Source of the DNA: CAVDAL01 sp963606965
GTDB taxonomy: Bacteria; Actinomycetota; Coriobacteriia; Coriobacteriales; QAMH01
Direction of reading: 5' to 3'
NCBI GenBank assembly: GCA_963606965.1
Contig: CAVDAL010000089.1
Span: 1 to 15,047 of the forward strand
DNA: 15,047 bases
Part shown: positions 6,788-13,886 of the stretch, piece by piece
How positions within the stretch are numbered: position 1 is the first letter of the stretch
How the letters are laid out: every line of letters begins with the position of its first letter
Notes under the pieces: model-generated
What the model was told of the DNA's origin: nothing
The model's database searches: none
The model's input: only the letters and a program-made list of their open reading frames with translations
Translations under genes and position numbers: made by a program

Positions 6788-8359
6788 TTAGAGAATGCCA
6801 ATGCTAGTCAAGAGTGGCCACCATACCCATACCAAGAGTGGTGTAGCAACAATCTTACCTAAGCAAACAACCAGCTGCGTCTTAATGTAGTCACCCTGCG
6901 TGTAGCAACCGTAGTCGGCAACGACAAGCGGAGCAGGCGCATGATAATACATAACTGTTGGCTGCATATAGCCTTGCATTAATGCTGCATAGACCGGTGG
7001 CATGCCCATTGCTGAAGCAATTGGGAACATAAATGGCACAAACAGCATTGGAGAACCAATGGCAAGACCAAGCCAAGCAGTAACTTGAGCGAGCAACCAT
7101 AAAAGTACTGTAAAGCCGAGCCATCCACCAAAGTAAGGTGAAATTGCATTGAAGAAGTTTGTGAACGCGTCTTCAAGGCCAACTTCTGCCATCATGCCAC
7201 CAATACCCAAAACTGCAGCAACAAACAAAATCATTGCCCAGTTGATGCTCTTAAGTGTTCCACGGAAATCCAAGCAACCAATGCCTGGGAACATAGCGAT
7301 AAATGCAACGCCAAGAGCTGTGTGAGCAACATGAATGCCAGTAAGGCTGTTTGTTACCCATAAAACAAGTGCGATTAAGAAGAATACAAGAGACTTCTTT
7401 TCGTCAGTGCTAAATTTGCCAAGAGCTTCAAGTTCTGCCTTGATCTTTTCTTGACCGCCAGGAACAGTCATAACTTCTGGCTTGTAGTAAAGCTTGAAGA
7501 ATACAAGAACAAATACTGATACGATGATTGTATCTGGCAAAATAGCCAAGAACCAACCGAGCCATGTAATTTCAATTCCAGCGCTTTCCAAGCAACCAAG
7601 CAAAACAAGGTTGTGTGAAGAACCAGAAAGTGATTCATTGCCGCACAACAGAACAAAGACAGGAACTGTAACCATTAACATCTTTGCAACTGTGCTCTTT
7701 TCATCCACGCCATAAAGTTTAACCAATGGATAAATTTGTGCGCCAAGAAGAAGGGCCAAAACTGTACCTGAAGGTACAACAAGTGTCAAAACAAAAGAAA
7801 GAATAATGACACATGAAATAACTTTCCAGATAGAAAGGTTTTTGCCGCCAAAAATGCGAACAATGTTAAGCGTAATGCGTCTATCCAAGCCCGAAGTTTG
7901 AATCAAACGACCAATGATTAAGCCGCCGAAAATAAACCATGTTGTTGATGCTTGGAAACCACCAACGCCTGTTTGCAGGCTTACCGTTCTTGTAAGAACT
8001 GGCAAAATAATCAAAAGCAAACCCGTTAATTCTGCAGGGATTGGAGAGAAAATCCAGAAAATAAGGCACAATGCAAAAATGCCGAGCATGTGCATACCAA
8101 CAGATTCCAAACCCCAGACTGGTGGGCAGAACCAAAGCGCAAGAAGAGCTACAATGCCAAGGATAAAGCCAACTTTTTCAGATGTCTTACCCAAGAACTT
8201 CTTTGGAGGGCGACCACCAGGACCGCCTGGTCCACCACCTGGGCGACCACCTGGTCCACCAGCTGGCTTTCCACCTTTTTTCTCTTCAGGCTTTGCCTCC
8301 ACAGCCTTTGTTTCTTCAGCTTTCGCTTCTTCAGCTTTGGCAGGCTTTGTTTCTTCCAT
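6788..8359 (-). CDS. DASS/SLC13-type anion carrier with low-complexity N-terminal tail
   Basis: 523 residues, with AAGGAGG 8 nt before the ATG. From about residue 63 it is a polytopic carrier with ten or more hydrophobic segments. A C-terminal stretch (MQPTVMYYHAPAPLVV, then GDYIKTQL) recalls CitT/TtdT-like members of the divalent-anion:Na+ symporter family, which move dicarboxylates, tricarboxylates or sulfate. The usual SNT signature is not seen: the matching first site appears to be S197-G198-T199 and the second reads GSP (435-437), so ion coupling or substrate may differ. Residues 1-28 are a Glu/Lys/Ala-rich stretch and 29-54 a Gly/Pro repeat, both expected to be cytoplasmic and disordered; this is unusual for the family. 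It precedes the nitroreductase. A carboxylated aromatic or a dicarboxylate is the likely cargo. Confidence 0.85.
   Translation of the reverse strand: MEETKPAKAEEAKAEETKAVEAKPEEKKGGKPAGGPGGRPGGGPGGPGGRPPKKFLGKTSEKVGFILGIVALLALWFCPPVWGLESVGMHMLGIFALCLIFWIFSPIPAELTGLLLIILPVLTRTVSLQTGVGGFQASTTWFIFGGLIIGRLIQTSGLDRRITLNIVRIFGGKNLSIWKVISCVIILSFVLTLVVPSGTVLALLLGAQIYPLVKLYGVDEKSTVAKMLMVTVPVFVLLCGNESLSGSSHNLVLLGCLESAGIEITWLGWFLAILPDTIIVSVFVLVFFKLYYKPEVMTVPGGQEKIKAELEALGKFSTDEKKSLVFFLIALVLWVTNSLTGIHVAHTALGVAFIAMFPGIGCLDFRGTLKSINWAMILFVAAVLGIGGMMAEVGLEDAFTNFFNAISPYFGGWLGFTVLLWLLAQVTAWLGLAIGSPMLFVPFMFPIASAMGMPPVYAALMQGYMQPTVMYYHAPAPLVVADYGCYTQGDYIKTQLVVCLGKIVATPLLVWVWWPLLTSIGIL
8198..8275 (-). repeat. Gly/Pro-rich repeat coding segment in the DASS carrier tail
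   Basis: These bases encode carrier residues 29-54, made of GGxP and GPGG units with scattered Arg/Lys. At DNA level, short GGTGG/CCAGG-like units recur, so the segment could expand or contract by slippage without leaving frame. An antisense frame across it is also open and proline-rich, but that is a by-product of the repeat. Confidence 0.75.
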
Positions 8360-8660
8360 TACTAATCCTCCTTACTAAAATTGCTTATTTCACCTTTACT
8401 CATCAGCAGCATCTAATCTTTAGCCACTGTCATGCGCAATCTTTTGCTGTATACGCGTTAAAGGTGAACCGTGCAAGAACATGCGAGGTAATAGTGCATG
8501 CAAAACAACGATAATTCTCTGTCTTAGTTTGGCCCATAAACAAGAACACCGCATTAACGCCCCCCGCGTTTTGCATATATGCATAGTGACGAGCAAAACC
8601 GAGTTGTTCATCGCGCTTGATGCCTGATTTAAAAAAGCAAAGATGCTAAAAATCGCGGAC

Positions 8661-8729
8661 AAACACATGACTTGAAGTAATCTGCATATCAGGGAAAACA
8701 CATGACAACGATATTCAAATGAAACACAT
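8661..8729. repeat. Three direct copies of AAACACAT
   Basis: AAACACATGAC occurs at 8661-8671 and again identically at 8696-8706. A shorter copy, AAACACAT, lies at 8722-8729. Spacings are 35 and 26 bp. They lie 120-190 nt upstream of the 8851 gene, where an activator could bind. Too few and too widely spaced for an origin-type iteron array. Confidence 0.5.
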
Positions 8730-8791
8730 ATAAGGGATTGCAAGTGATGATTTAAGCATCCTGCGCAGGTTAATCTTATGCCACAAACTTA

Positions 8792-8814
8792 TTGGAGCTG
8801 CTTTAAAGCTCCAA
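8792..8814 (+). promoter_or_regulatory. Leader hairpin before the two-helix membrane protein gene
   Basis: TTGGAGCT (8792-8799) and AGCTCCAA (8807-8814) form a perfect 8-bp stem with a 7-nt loop, ending 37 nt before the ATG. CTTTAA follows rather than a U-tract, so it is a weak terminator at best. It may be a 5' UTR stabilising element or part of an operator. Confidence 0.4.
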
Positions 8815-8850
8815 CTTTAATGAGGCATTTATTTGAGAGGGGAACAAAAA

Positions 8851-9357
8851 ATGGTAACTTGGCACAAAGGTTCTACATACCCTGATGTTGATTCGCTTGC
8901 ACAGGCTTATCAAGACAAAAAGAGGGAAAATGTCAAAAGTGCATTCTTGTATATGGCCGCAACATTAATACTTGGCGGAGCACTCTTTTTTGCTTCAAAA
9001 GAAATCTTGGTAATTATTGGTATCGCAGTTGCTTTCTTATTAATTTTTGCTTGGCTTGCATTTCGTCAATATGGATACAATAAAGTCTCTAGCATTATTG
9101 AAGCTGAAAATTTTTCATGGACAGCTGGCAAAGTCCAGAACAAATGGAAGCGCCAAATGTTTGATTTAAATAGCCAAGATCCATATCAAGTTGGCGTTTG
9201 TGATGAATGGGTTCCTTGTGACATGACAACTTATAATCAAGCAGAAATTGGGAAGCAAATCGTACTTGTCAAAAATGAAACAGAGACAATTGGAATTATG
9301 ATTCCTGAAGGCAAAGCATATAAGAGCGTGCGTCGTGCAGCAAGAGCTGCTTCATAA
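8851..9357 (+). CDS. Two-helix membrane protein of unknown function
   Basis: 168 residues from the ATG at 8851. This start follows GAGAGGGGA at a good distance; a TTG at 8833 lies within the ribosome site itself and is unlikely. The N-terminal 28 residues are polar and charged, then come two hydrophobic helices at about 30-48 and 52-71 joined by a very short turn (SKE). A soluble C-terminal domain of about 95 residues follows, with mixed charge, several aromatic residues, two cysteines (in VCDEWVPC) and a basic end (KSVRRAARAAS). The helical hairpin implies both termini on the same side, probably cytoplasmic. I do not recognise the family. It is followed 64 nt later by a small zinc-ribbon gene on the same strand, and the two may be co-transcribed. 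Confidence 0.82.
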   Translation: MVTWHKGSTYPDVDSLAQAYQDKKRENVKSAFLYMAATLILGGALFFASKEILVIIGIAVAFLLIFAWLAFRQYGYNKVSSIIEAENFSWTAGKVQNKWKRQMFDLNSQDPYQVGVCDEWVPCDMTTYNQAEIGKQIVLVKNETETIGIMIPEGKAYKSVRRAARAAS

Positions 9358-9421
9358 TTCGAATTATTTAATAATGTCTATTTGTTTTTATTGAAGTTTC
9401 ACTAAAGCGGAGCAATTTAAC

Positions 9422-9595
9422 ATGTGTTTTGTTTGCATGAGGTGCGGGCGTTGCAAAGGTGTAAAACCGCATGAAAAAGTAAAAGAATATTTTTCGAATC
9501 CTCACCCGTGTTTAAAATGTGGGTCAAAGATTTCAAAAGAAGATACAAAATGCCCAAACTGCGGTGAACCTGTACCCAAGCCAGCAGGACAGTAA
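9422..9595 (+). CDS. 57-residue double zinc-ribbon protein
   Basis: A short frame from ATG 9422 to TAA 9595, preceded by CGGAG 9 nt upstream. It has eight cysteines arranged as four CxxC or near-CxxC pairs: C2, C5, C8, C11 (MCFVCMRCGRC), then C30/C33 and C44/C47. The second half, CLKCGSKISKEDTKCPNCG, is a typical rubredoxin-like zinc ribbon. The first four cysteines could bind a second metal ion, either zinc or iron. The eight cysteines, the ribosome site and the stop before a clean hairpin argue for a real gene. Function is unknown: small ribbons of this type often serve as adaptors for nucleic acid or protein contacts. It sits between the two-helix membrane gene and the MFS-Mo operon. Confidence 0.8.
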   Translation: MCFVCMRCGRCKGVKPHEKVKEYFSNPHPCLKCGSKISKEDTKCPNCGEPVPKPAGQ

Positions 9596-9631
9596 AACCT
9601 CCATTCCCCAACCTTATAAATATATTCTCGT

Positions 9632-9654
9632 CAGGCAAGTTCTAAACTTGCCTG
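9632..9654 (+). terminator. Hairpin downstream of the zinc-ribbon gene
   Basis: CAGGCAAGTT (9632-9641) and AACTTGCCTG (9645-9654) form a perfect 10-bp stem with a 3-nt loop (CTA), 37 nt after the zinc-ribbon stop. The tail CTTTCAT is only moderately T-rich. The stem strength and position fit a terminator separating the 8851-9595 unit from the MFS operon. Confidence 0.65.
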
Positions 9655-9870
9655 CTTTCATATATCCACGCATTTTAAAAATACCCAACTTTTTCAATAG
9701 TTTATTCAATAGCAATCCAATAGCTCACAGTTCATTATGTAAATATCCTTTTTCAAAGGAGTGATTTCGAAATCGTTTATGTGGAAGTACTTCAACAAAT
9801 CGATAGGAGGTAATTAATCTTATTAAAAAACTGAGGGTTTGTTTTTACAGTTCGAAAGGGGGAAAGAACT
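9655..9870 (+). promoter_or_regulatory. Leader and control region of the MFS-Mo enzyme 2 operon
   Basis: CAATAG occurs three times, starting at 9695, 9707 and 9718, spacings of 12 and 11 bp, so all copies face the same side of the helix. Further on are two perfect palindromes, GATTTCGAAATC (9763-9774) and GAAGTACTTC (9784-9793). TTAATCTTATT (9814-9824) matches 10 of 11 bases of TTAATCTTATG at 8770-8780. The MFS ribosome site AGGGGG lies just before 9871. A GGAGG at 9806-9810 does not serve any ordinary start codon. These are operator candidates for one of the LuxR proteins; exact promoter boxes are not clear. Confidence 0.5.
9779..9817 (+). other. Possible 12-codon leader ORF
   Basis: An ATG at 9779 opens a frame of 12 codons (MWKYFNKSIGGN) ending at TAA 9815-9817. 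The nearest AAAGGAG is about 17 nt upstream, which is too far for good initiation. It could be a leader peptide in the 5' UTR of the MFS operon, but chance is an equally good explanation. Confidence 0.15.
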
Positions 9871-11184
9871 ATGAGTGAAACAGCAATACAACAAAAAACC
9901 CCAGCTCGCGCTTGGGGAATTTTGGCAGTTACATATCTGGCGTCAGTGGCGGCTCCAATGACTCAGATGAAAGTACCTGCATTAGCAGATTGGATTATTC
10001 CATCCGTTATCTTGCCTGTTACTGGTGGAGACGCAGTTGCCATCAATACTTATTTTGGTCTTTTGATGACTGCTCTATCCATCATCGGCGTTATTTTAGC
10101 TTTTCCGGCGTCAGCTATTGCAAAGAAATTTGGTCTTAAAGCTACAGTTCTTCTATCAGTGGCATGTTTGGCCATAGGAAGTGCAATATGTATTCCTGAT
10201 AATTTAATAACTTTATATATTGGTCGCGTTTTTGAAGGAATTGGCATTGGCTTGATGGGTGTTATTGCGCCGTCTTGCATTGCAGTTTGGTTCCCAACAA
10301 AAACAAGAGGAACAGCTCTTGGCATTTGGGCAACTTGGTTTCCATTGGGAATTACAATTATTTTAAACCTTGCTCCAGCAATGGCTCAGTCATTTGGGTA
10401 TCATTCAATTTATTACTTCCTGATTGGCTTAGACATTGTCGCGTTCATTCTTTTTGCAATTGTATTCAAGATGCCAGACAATATGACACAAGCTCCAGCA
10501 GGAGCAAAACGCGAAGAAAAGTTCTCTGATGGACTTAAATACTTAAAGTCACCATTATTATGGATTTTGGCACTTATATTCTTCTGCTTTAACTTTATCC
10601 AGCTTGGATGCGTAAATACTTTCTATCCAACATTCTTAACAAGCAATGGCTGGGATGTTCAAGCTGCTAATTTTGCAACATCAGTTAACACATTCCTTGG
10701 AATTCCTTTTGCTGCTATTGCTGGCATTGTTTATGACAAGATTCCACATGGCAAAAAACATATTCTGTGGATAATCATATTTGTTTGTTGGGCAATCGGC
10801 TTTTATTTTGGATTCCAAACAGGCGACAAGATGTTTGCGATGGTTTGGTTCTACACATTATTTGTTGGTGTATTCAACGGTTTTGCTTGCGGTTCACTGC
10901 GACCAGCAGCTCCATCGCTTGTTCCAGCAACTACGCTTGGCGCAACAATTTCAATGGCGCTGCTGCAATTCATGCAAAACCTTGGCAACGCAGTAGGCTC
11001 TCCAATCTACGGCGCTGTAAGTGGTGCTCTTGGCTACACAATGGCAGATTACGTATTGATTATTCCAATTTGCATTATCTGCGTAATTCTATGTTTTTTG
11101 TTCGGCTTAAAAGCTCTTTATAAGAAACAAGAAAAAATTGAAGAAGGATATGCTGCAATGGCACAAGCTGCCGAAGAGGAATAA
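9871..11184 (+). CDS. MFS transporter, probable aromatic substrate or product carrier
   Basis: 437 residues with about 12 hydrophobic segments, split by a polar central loop at about residues 205-222. AGGGGG sits about 8 nt before the ATG. Family marks include a degenerate loop 2-3 motif (AIAKKFGLKAT, 82-92), GRVFEGIGIGLMG in helix 4 (118-130) and FPTKTRGTALGIW (141-153). It belongs with the anion/organic-acid type of the major facilitator superfamily, using an ion gradient. It is followed 52 nt later by Mo enzyme 2 on the same strand, so one operon is likely. MFS carriers next to cytosolic Mo dehydroxylase genes are a known arrangement in Gordonibacter-like bacteria, where the enzyme needs its substrate imported. 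Cargo and direction cannot be told from sequence. Confidence 0.9.
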   Translation: MSETAIQQKTPARAWGILAVTYLASVAAPMTQMKVPALADWIIPSVILPVTGGDAVAINTYFGLLMTALSIIGVILAFPASAIAKKFGLKATVLLSVACLAIGSAICIPDNLITLYIGRVFEGIGIGLMGVIAPSCIAVWFPTKTRGTALGIWATWFPLGITIILNLAPAMAQSFGYHSIYYFLIGLDIVAFILFAIVFKMPDNMTQAPAGAKREEKFSDGLKYLKSPLLWILALIFFCFNFIQLGCVNTFYPTFLTSNGWDVQAANFATSVNTFLGIPFAAIAGIVYDKIPHGKKHILWIIIFVCWAIGFYFGFQTGDKMFAMVWFYTLFVGVFNGFACGSLRPAAPSLVPATTLGATISMALLQFMQNLGNAVGSPIYGAVSGALGYTMADYVLIIPICIICVILCFLFGLKALYKKQEKIEEGYAAMAQAAEEE

Positions 11185-11236
11185 TACAAGATTTGTTTTT
11201 AATTAAAGGTTCTATTTGAAGAGGAGTTGATAGAGT

Positions 11237-13516
11237 ATGGAACTCGATCGAGATTATCTATTTGATGAAGATACATGGAAGTCTTATGGCGATGACCGCC
11301 CTGTTACATGGGAAGAAGACGGATTAACTGTTACACGTACAACAGCTCGTACAGGCCCGGGCTGCCACAATGGCTGCTTTGCACTTCTTTATACAGATAA
11401 AGACGGCAAACTTGTAAAGGTCGAAGGCGACCCTGAAATGCCTTACAACGAAGGCCGTTTGTGCGCTCGTTGCTTGGCTTTGCCAGAAGTTGTTAACCAT
11501 CCAGACAGATTGAAATATCCAATGCGCCGCAAAAAGGAAGACCGCGGCAAGGACAAGTGGGAACGCATCACTTGGGATGAAGCTTTAGATGAAATTACAA
11601 CAAAGTTCAATGAAGTAAAAGAAAAGTATGGCGCAAAGGCTGCTACATTTGTACAGGGTACAGGCCGCGACATTTCAACTTACATTTTGCGTCTTGCTTG
11701 GGCATTTGGTTCACCAAACCCTGCATACTTGCTTGCTGGCTCATCATGCTATCTTCCACGTATTGCCGCTTTGTACAGCATTACAGGTTCATTCTGGATT
11801 GCTGACTGTTCTCAATCATTGTATGGACGCTATGATGACCCAGACTATGTACAAACTGAATTAATGGTTATTTGGGGCAATAACCCATTGCAGTCAAACG
11901 CTGATGGCTTCTTTGGACACTGGGTTGTCGACATGATTCGCCGTGGAACAAAACTTATTGTTATCGACCCACGTGTTACGTGGCTCTCATGCAAGTCAGA
12001 AATGCATTTGCAACTTCGCTCAGGCACTGATGGCGCTTTAGCTTTGGCAATATTGAATGTAATTATTAATGAAGAACTTTATGACAAAGAATTTGTTGAC
12101 AACTGGTGCTATGGTTTTGAACAGCTTGCAGAACGCGTACAAGAATATCCTGTTGAATTTGCAGCAAAGACTTGCTGGCTGGAAGAAGCAGACATTATCG
12201 CTGCTGCAAGAATGATTGCTGCTGCAAAGCCATGCTCCGTACAAATGGGCTTAGCTTTAGATATGTCAAACGCAGAAGCTATTCCAACAATTCAAGGCAT
12301 TACATCTATTTGGGCAATTACGAACAACTTTGATGTTCCTGGTGGTATGCTCCAGCCTTACTTCATTTTGTCAACTGGCTTTGGTTGGGGTTATGAACTT
12401 TTAACTCCAGAACAGCATGCTGAACGCATTGGCGTTAAAGAATATCCATTTGTTGCAAATGGCTTTAACTTCTCGCAGCCTGACTTACAGCTTGAAGCAA
12501 TGCGCACTGGCAACCCTTATCCAATTAAGGCTACATGGTTCCAGACAACTAACCCACTTGCTTGCACAACTGGTGAACTTGAAAATCAGCTTGAAGCATA
12601 TCTGAATCAAGACATCGTTGTAGTTGTTGATCTATTCATGACTCCTACTGCAATGGCTTGCGCTGACTATGTTTTGCCAGCTTCAACATTTGCAGAACGT
12701 GATGGCATCAGAACGTGCGATGGTCCTCAGTTTGGTGCAACAATCAACAAGGCTTGCACAATTGGTGAAGCAAAGGGCGACCCTGAAATTTGCTGGATGT
12801 TTGGCAAGCGTTGGAATCCAGAAGCATATCCATGGGATACTGTTGAAGAAATGCATGACGAACTTTTGCGCGGCTCATTCCTTGGCAACGTATCATTCAA
12901 GGAAGTTCAACAAGCAGCTCCTGTTTATAAGAAACAAGTTTATCGCAAGCATGAAAAAGGCATGGCTCGCGGAGATGGCCAACTTGGCTTTAATACAGCA
13001 TCTGGCCGCATCGAATTGTTCAGCCTTGTTCTTCAAAGCTGCAACCTTGACCCACTGCCATATTATGAAGAACCAGATCCTTCTCCTGTTCGTAATCCTG
13101 AGCTTTGGGAAAAGTATCCATTTATTCTTGGCACTGGCGCTCGCGATTTTATGTCATTCCATTCAGAGCATAGGCAAGTTCCAACATTGCGTAATTTGAA
13201 ACAACAGCCTGAAGTTGAAATTAATCCTAAAGCTGCTGAAAAACTTGGTATCAAGAATGGCGACTGGGTATGGCTTGAAAATGAAAATGGTCGCTGCCAG
13301 CATCTTGCAAAACTGACTTATGTTGTTCCAGAACACATGGTTATGGCTGACCATGGTTGGTGGTTCCCAGAAGAAGATGGCGAGTCTCCACACAACTATG
13401 GCATCTGGAGAGTCAATGTTAACCAGTTATTACTGAACGTTCCTGGCAAATCTGGCTTTGGCACAAACTTCAAGTCACGTCTTTGCAAAGTTTACAAAGT
13501 AAAGGATGGTGAATAA
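11237..13516 (+). CDS. Molybdopterin-dependent oxidoreductase 2, large subunit (paralogue of enzyme 1)
   Basis: 759 residues, colinear with enzyme 1 over its whole length and clearly paralogous. AGAGGAG lies about 10 nt before the ATG. It shares the unusual cysteine pattern (C43, C47, C76, C79), QGTGRDIS, the candidate Mo-ligand stretch GSSCYLPR (S170-C171), WGNNP, VIDPRVTWLS, RSGTD, HSEHRQ and DHGWW. There is no Tat signal. Similarity is strongest around the cofactor sites. It falls off after PGGM, where this protein has QPYFILSTGFGWGYELLTPE and enzyme 1 has unrelated residues, and again around the CDGPQFG region. That pattern suggests the same chemistry on a different substrate. Its stop is 3 nt before the start of its FeS partner. 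Reductive ring dehydroxylation or hydroxyl transfer is the best guess; oxidised-sulfur or nitrogen substrates are less likely from context. Confidence 0.93.
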   Translation: MELDRDYLFDEDTWKSYGDDRPVTWEEDGLTVTRTTARTGPGCHNGCFALLYTDKDGKLVKVEGDPEMPYNEGRLCARCLALPEVVNHPDRLKYPMRRKKEDRGKDKWERITWDEALDEITTKFNEVKEKYGAKAATFVQGTGRDISTYILRLAWAFGSPNPAYLLAGSSCYLPRIAALYSITGSFWIADCSQSLYGRYDDPDYVQTELMVIWGNNPLQSNADGFFGHWVVDMIRRGTKLIVIDPRVTWLSCKSEMHLQLRSGTDGALALAILNVIINEELYDKEFVDNWCYGFEQLAERVQEYPVEFAAKTCWLEEADIIAAARMIAAAKPCSVQMGLALDMSNAEAIPTIQGITSIWAITNNFDVPGGMLQPYFILSTGFGWGYELLTPEQHAERIGVKEYPFVANGFNFSQPDLQLEAMRTGNPYPIKATWFQTTNPLACTTGELENQLEAYLNQDIVVVVDLFMTPTAMACADYVLPASTFAERDGIRTCDGPQFGATINKACTIGEAKGDPEICWMFGKRWNPEAYPWDTVEEMHDELLRGSFLGNVSFKEVQQAAPVYKKQVYRKHEKGMARGDGQLGFNTASGRIELFSLVLQSCNLDPLPYYEEPDPSPVRNPELWEKYPFILGTGARDFMSFHSEHRQVPTLRNLKQQPEVEINPKAAEKLGIKNGDWVWLENENGRCQHLAKLTYVVPEHMVMADHGWWFPEEDGESPHNYGIWRVNVNQLLLNVPGKSGFGTNFKSRLCKVYKVKDGE

Positions 13517-13519
13517 TCC

Positions 13520-13855
13520 ATGAAAGGCTTATTTATTGATTATGAATATTGCACAGGTTGCAAGTCTTGCGTAGTTGCATGCAAAATGGAAAAAGCTCTT
13601 CCACAAGAAAAGTACGGAATTGTTGTAACAGAAATTGGTCCTTGGCCTATTGATGATACACATCACTGGCAATATGCATATATTCCAACTCCAACTGATA
13701 TTTGCGATCTTTGCGCAGACAGAGTTGCAAAAGGCAAGGAACCAACATGTGTTAAGCATTGCCAAGCAGCAGTTATGAAGTATGGTGAAATTGATGAACT
13801 TGCAAAAGAAATGACTAACAAAACAAAGGTTGTTCTTTATACAGTAGCTGAATAG
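13520..13855 (+). CDS. Small 4Fe-4S electron-transfer partner of molybdenum enzyme 2
   Basis: 111 residues, the same length as its paralogue at 1158-1493. The cysteines are C11, C14, C17, C21 (CxxCxxCxxxC) and C62, C65, C77, C81 (CxxC-x11-CxxxC), giving two [4Fe-4S] clusters. The shared ending motif is CDLCxxRVAKGKxPxCVxHCQAAxMKYG. It starts 3 nt after the large-subunit stop with only a weak ribosome site (AAGGA 13 nt upstream), which suggests translational coupling. It presumably passes single electrons from a cellular ferredoxin or flavodoxin to the Mo subunit in the cytoplasm. No quinol-oxidising membrane subunit is encoded nearby. Confidence 0.94.
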   Translation: MKGLFIDYEYCTGCKSCVVACKMEKALPQEKYGIVVTEIGPWPIDDTHHWQYAYIPTPTDICDLCADRVAKGKEPTCVKHCQAAVMKYGEIDELAKEMTNKTKVVLYTVAE

Positions 13856-13886
13856 CACTTCATCGATTAATTAGCTTCTTCAAAAC

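Larger units (their letters stand above)
8360..8850. promoter_or_regulatory. Divergent control region between DASS carrier and two-helix membrane protein
   Basis: 491 nt with no credible gene; the longest frame inside (minus, TTG at 8743) has no ribosome site and no recognisable protein. It contains a 12-bp perfect palindrome TGCATATATGCA (8572-8583), three copies of AAACACAT (8661, 8696, 8722), the palindrome CTGCGCAG (8761-8768), GCCACAAA (8780-8787), and an 8-bp hairpin (8792-8814). The last three recur in similar order upstream of the membrane LuxR gene. It presumably drives both flanking transcription units. Confidence 0.55.

Noticed and set aside
7914..8514. Proline-rich plus-strand frames opposite the DASS carrier tail
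   Set aside because: They are antisense images of the Gly/Pro repeat and have no ribosome sites.
8420..8743. 107-codon minus-strand frame in the intergenic region
   Set aside because: TTG start without ribosome site, no recognisable domain, and it crosses several repeats and palindromes that look regulatory.
8833..8850. TTG at 8833 as start of the two-helix protein
   Set aside because: It overlaps the ribosome-binding site used by the ATG at 8851.
1158..13855. Selenocysteine or frameshift in the Mo enzymes
   Set aside because: Both large-subunit frames are uninterrupted, and the candidate Mo-ligand codons are ordinary Ser and Cys codons.
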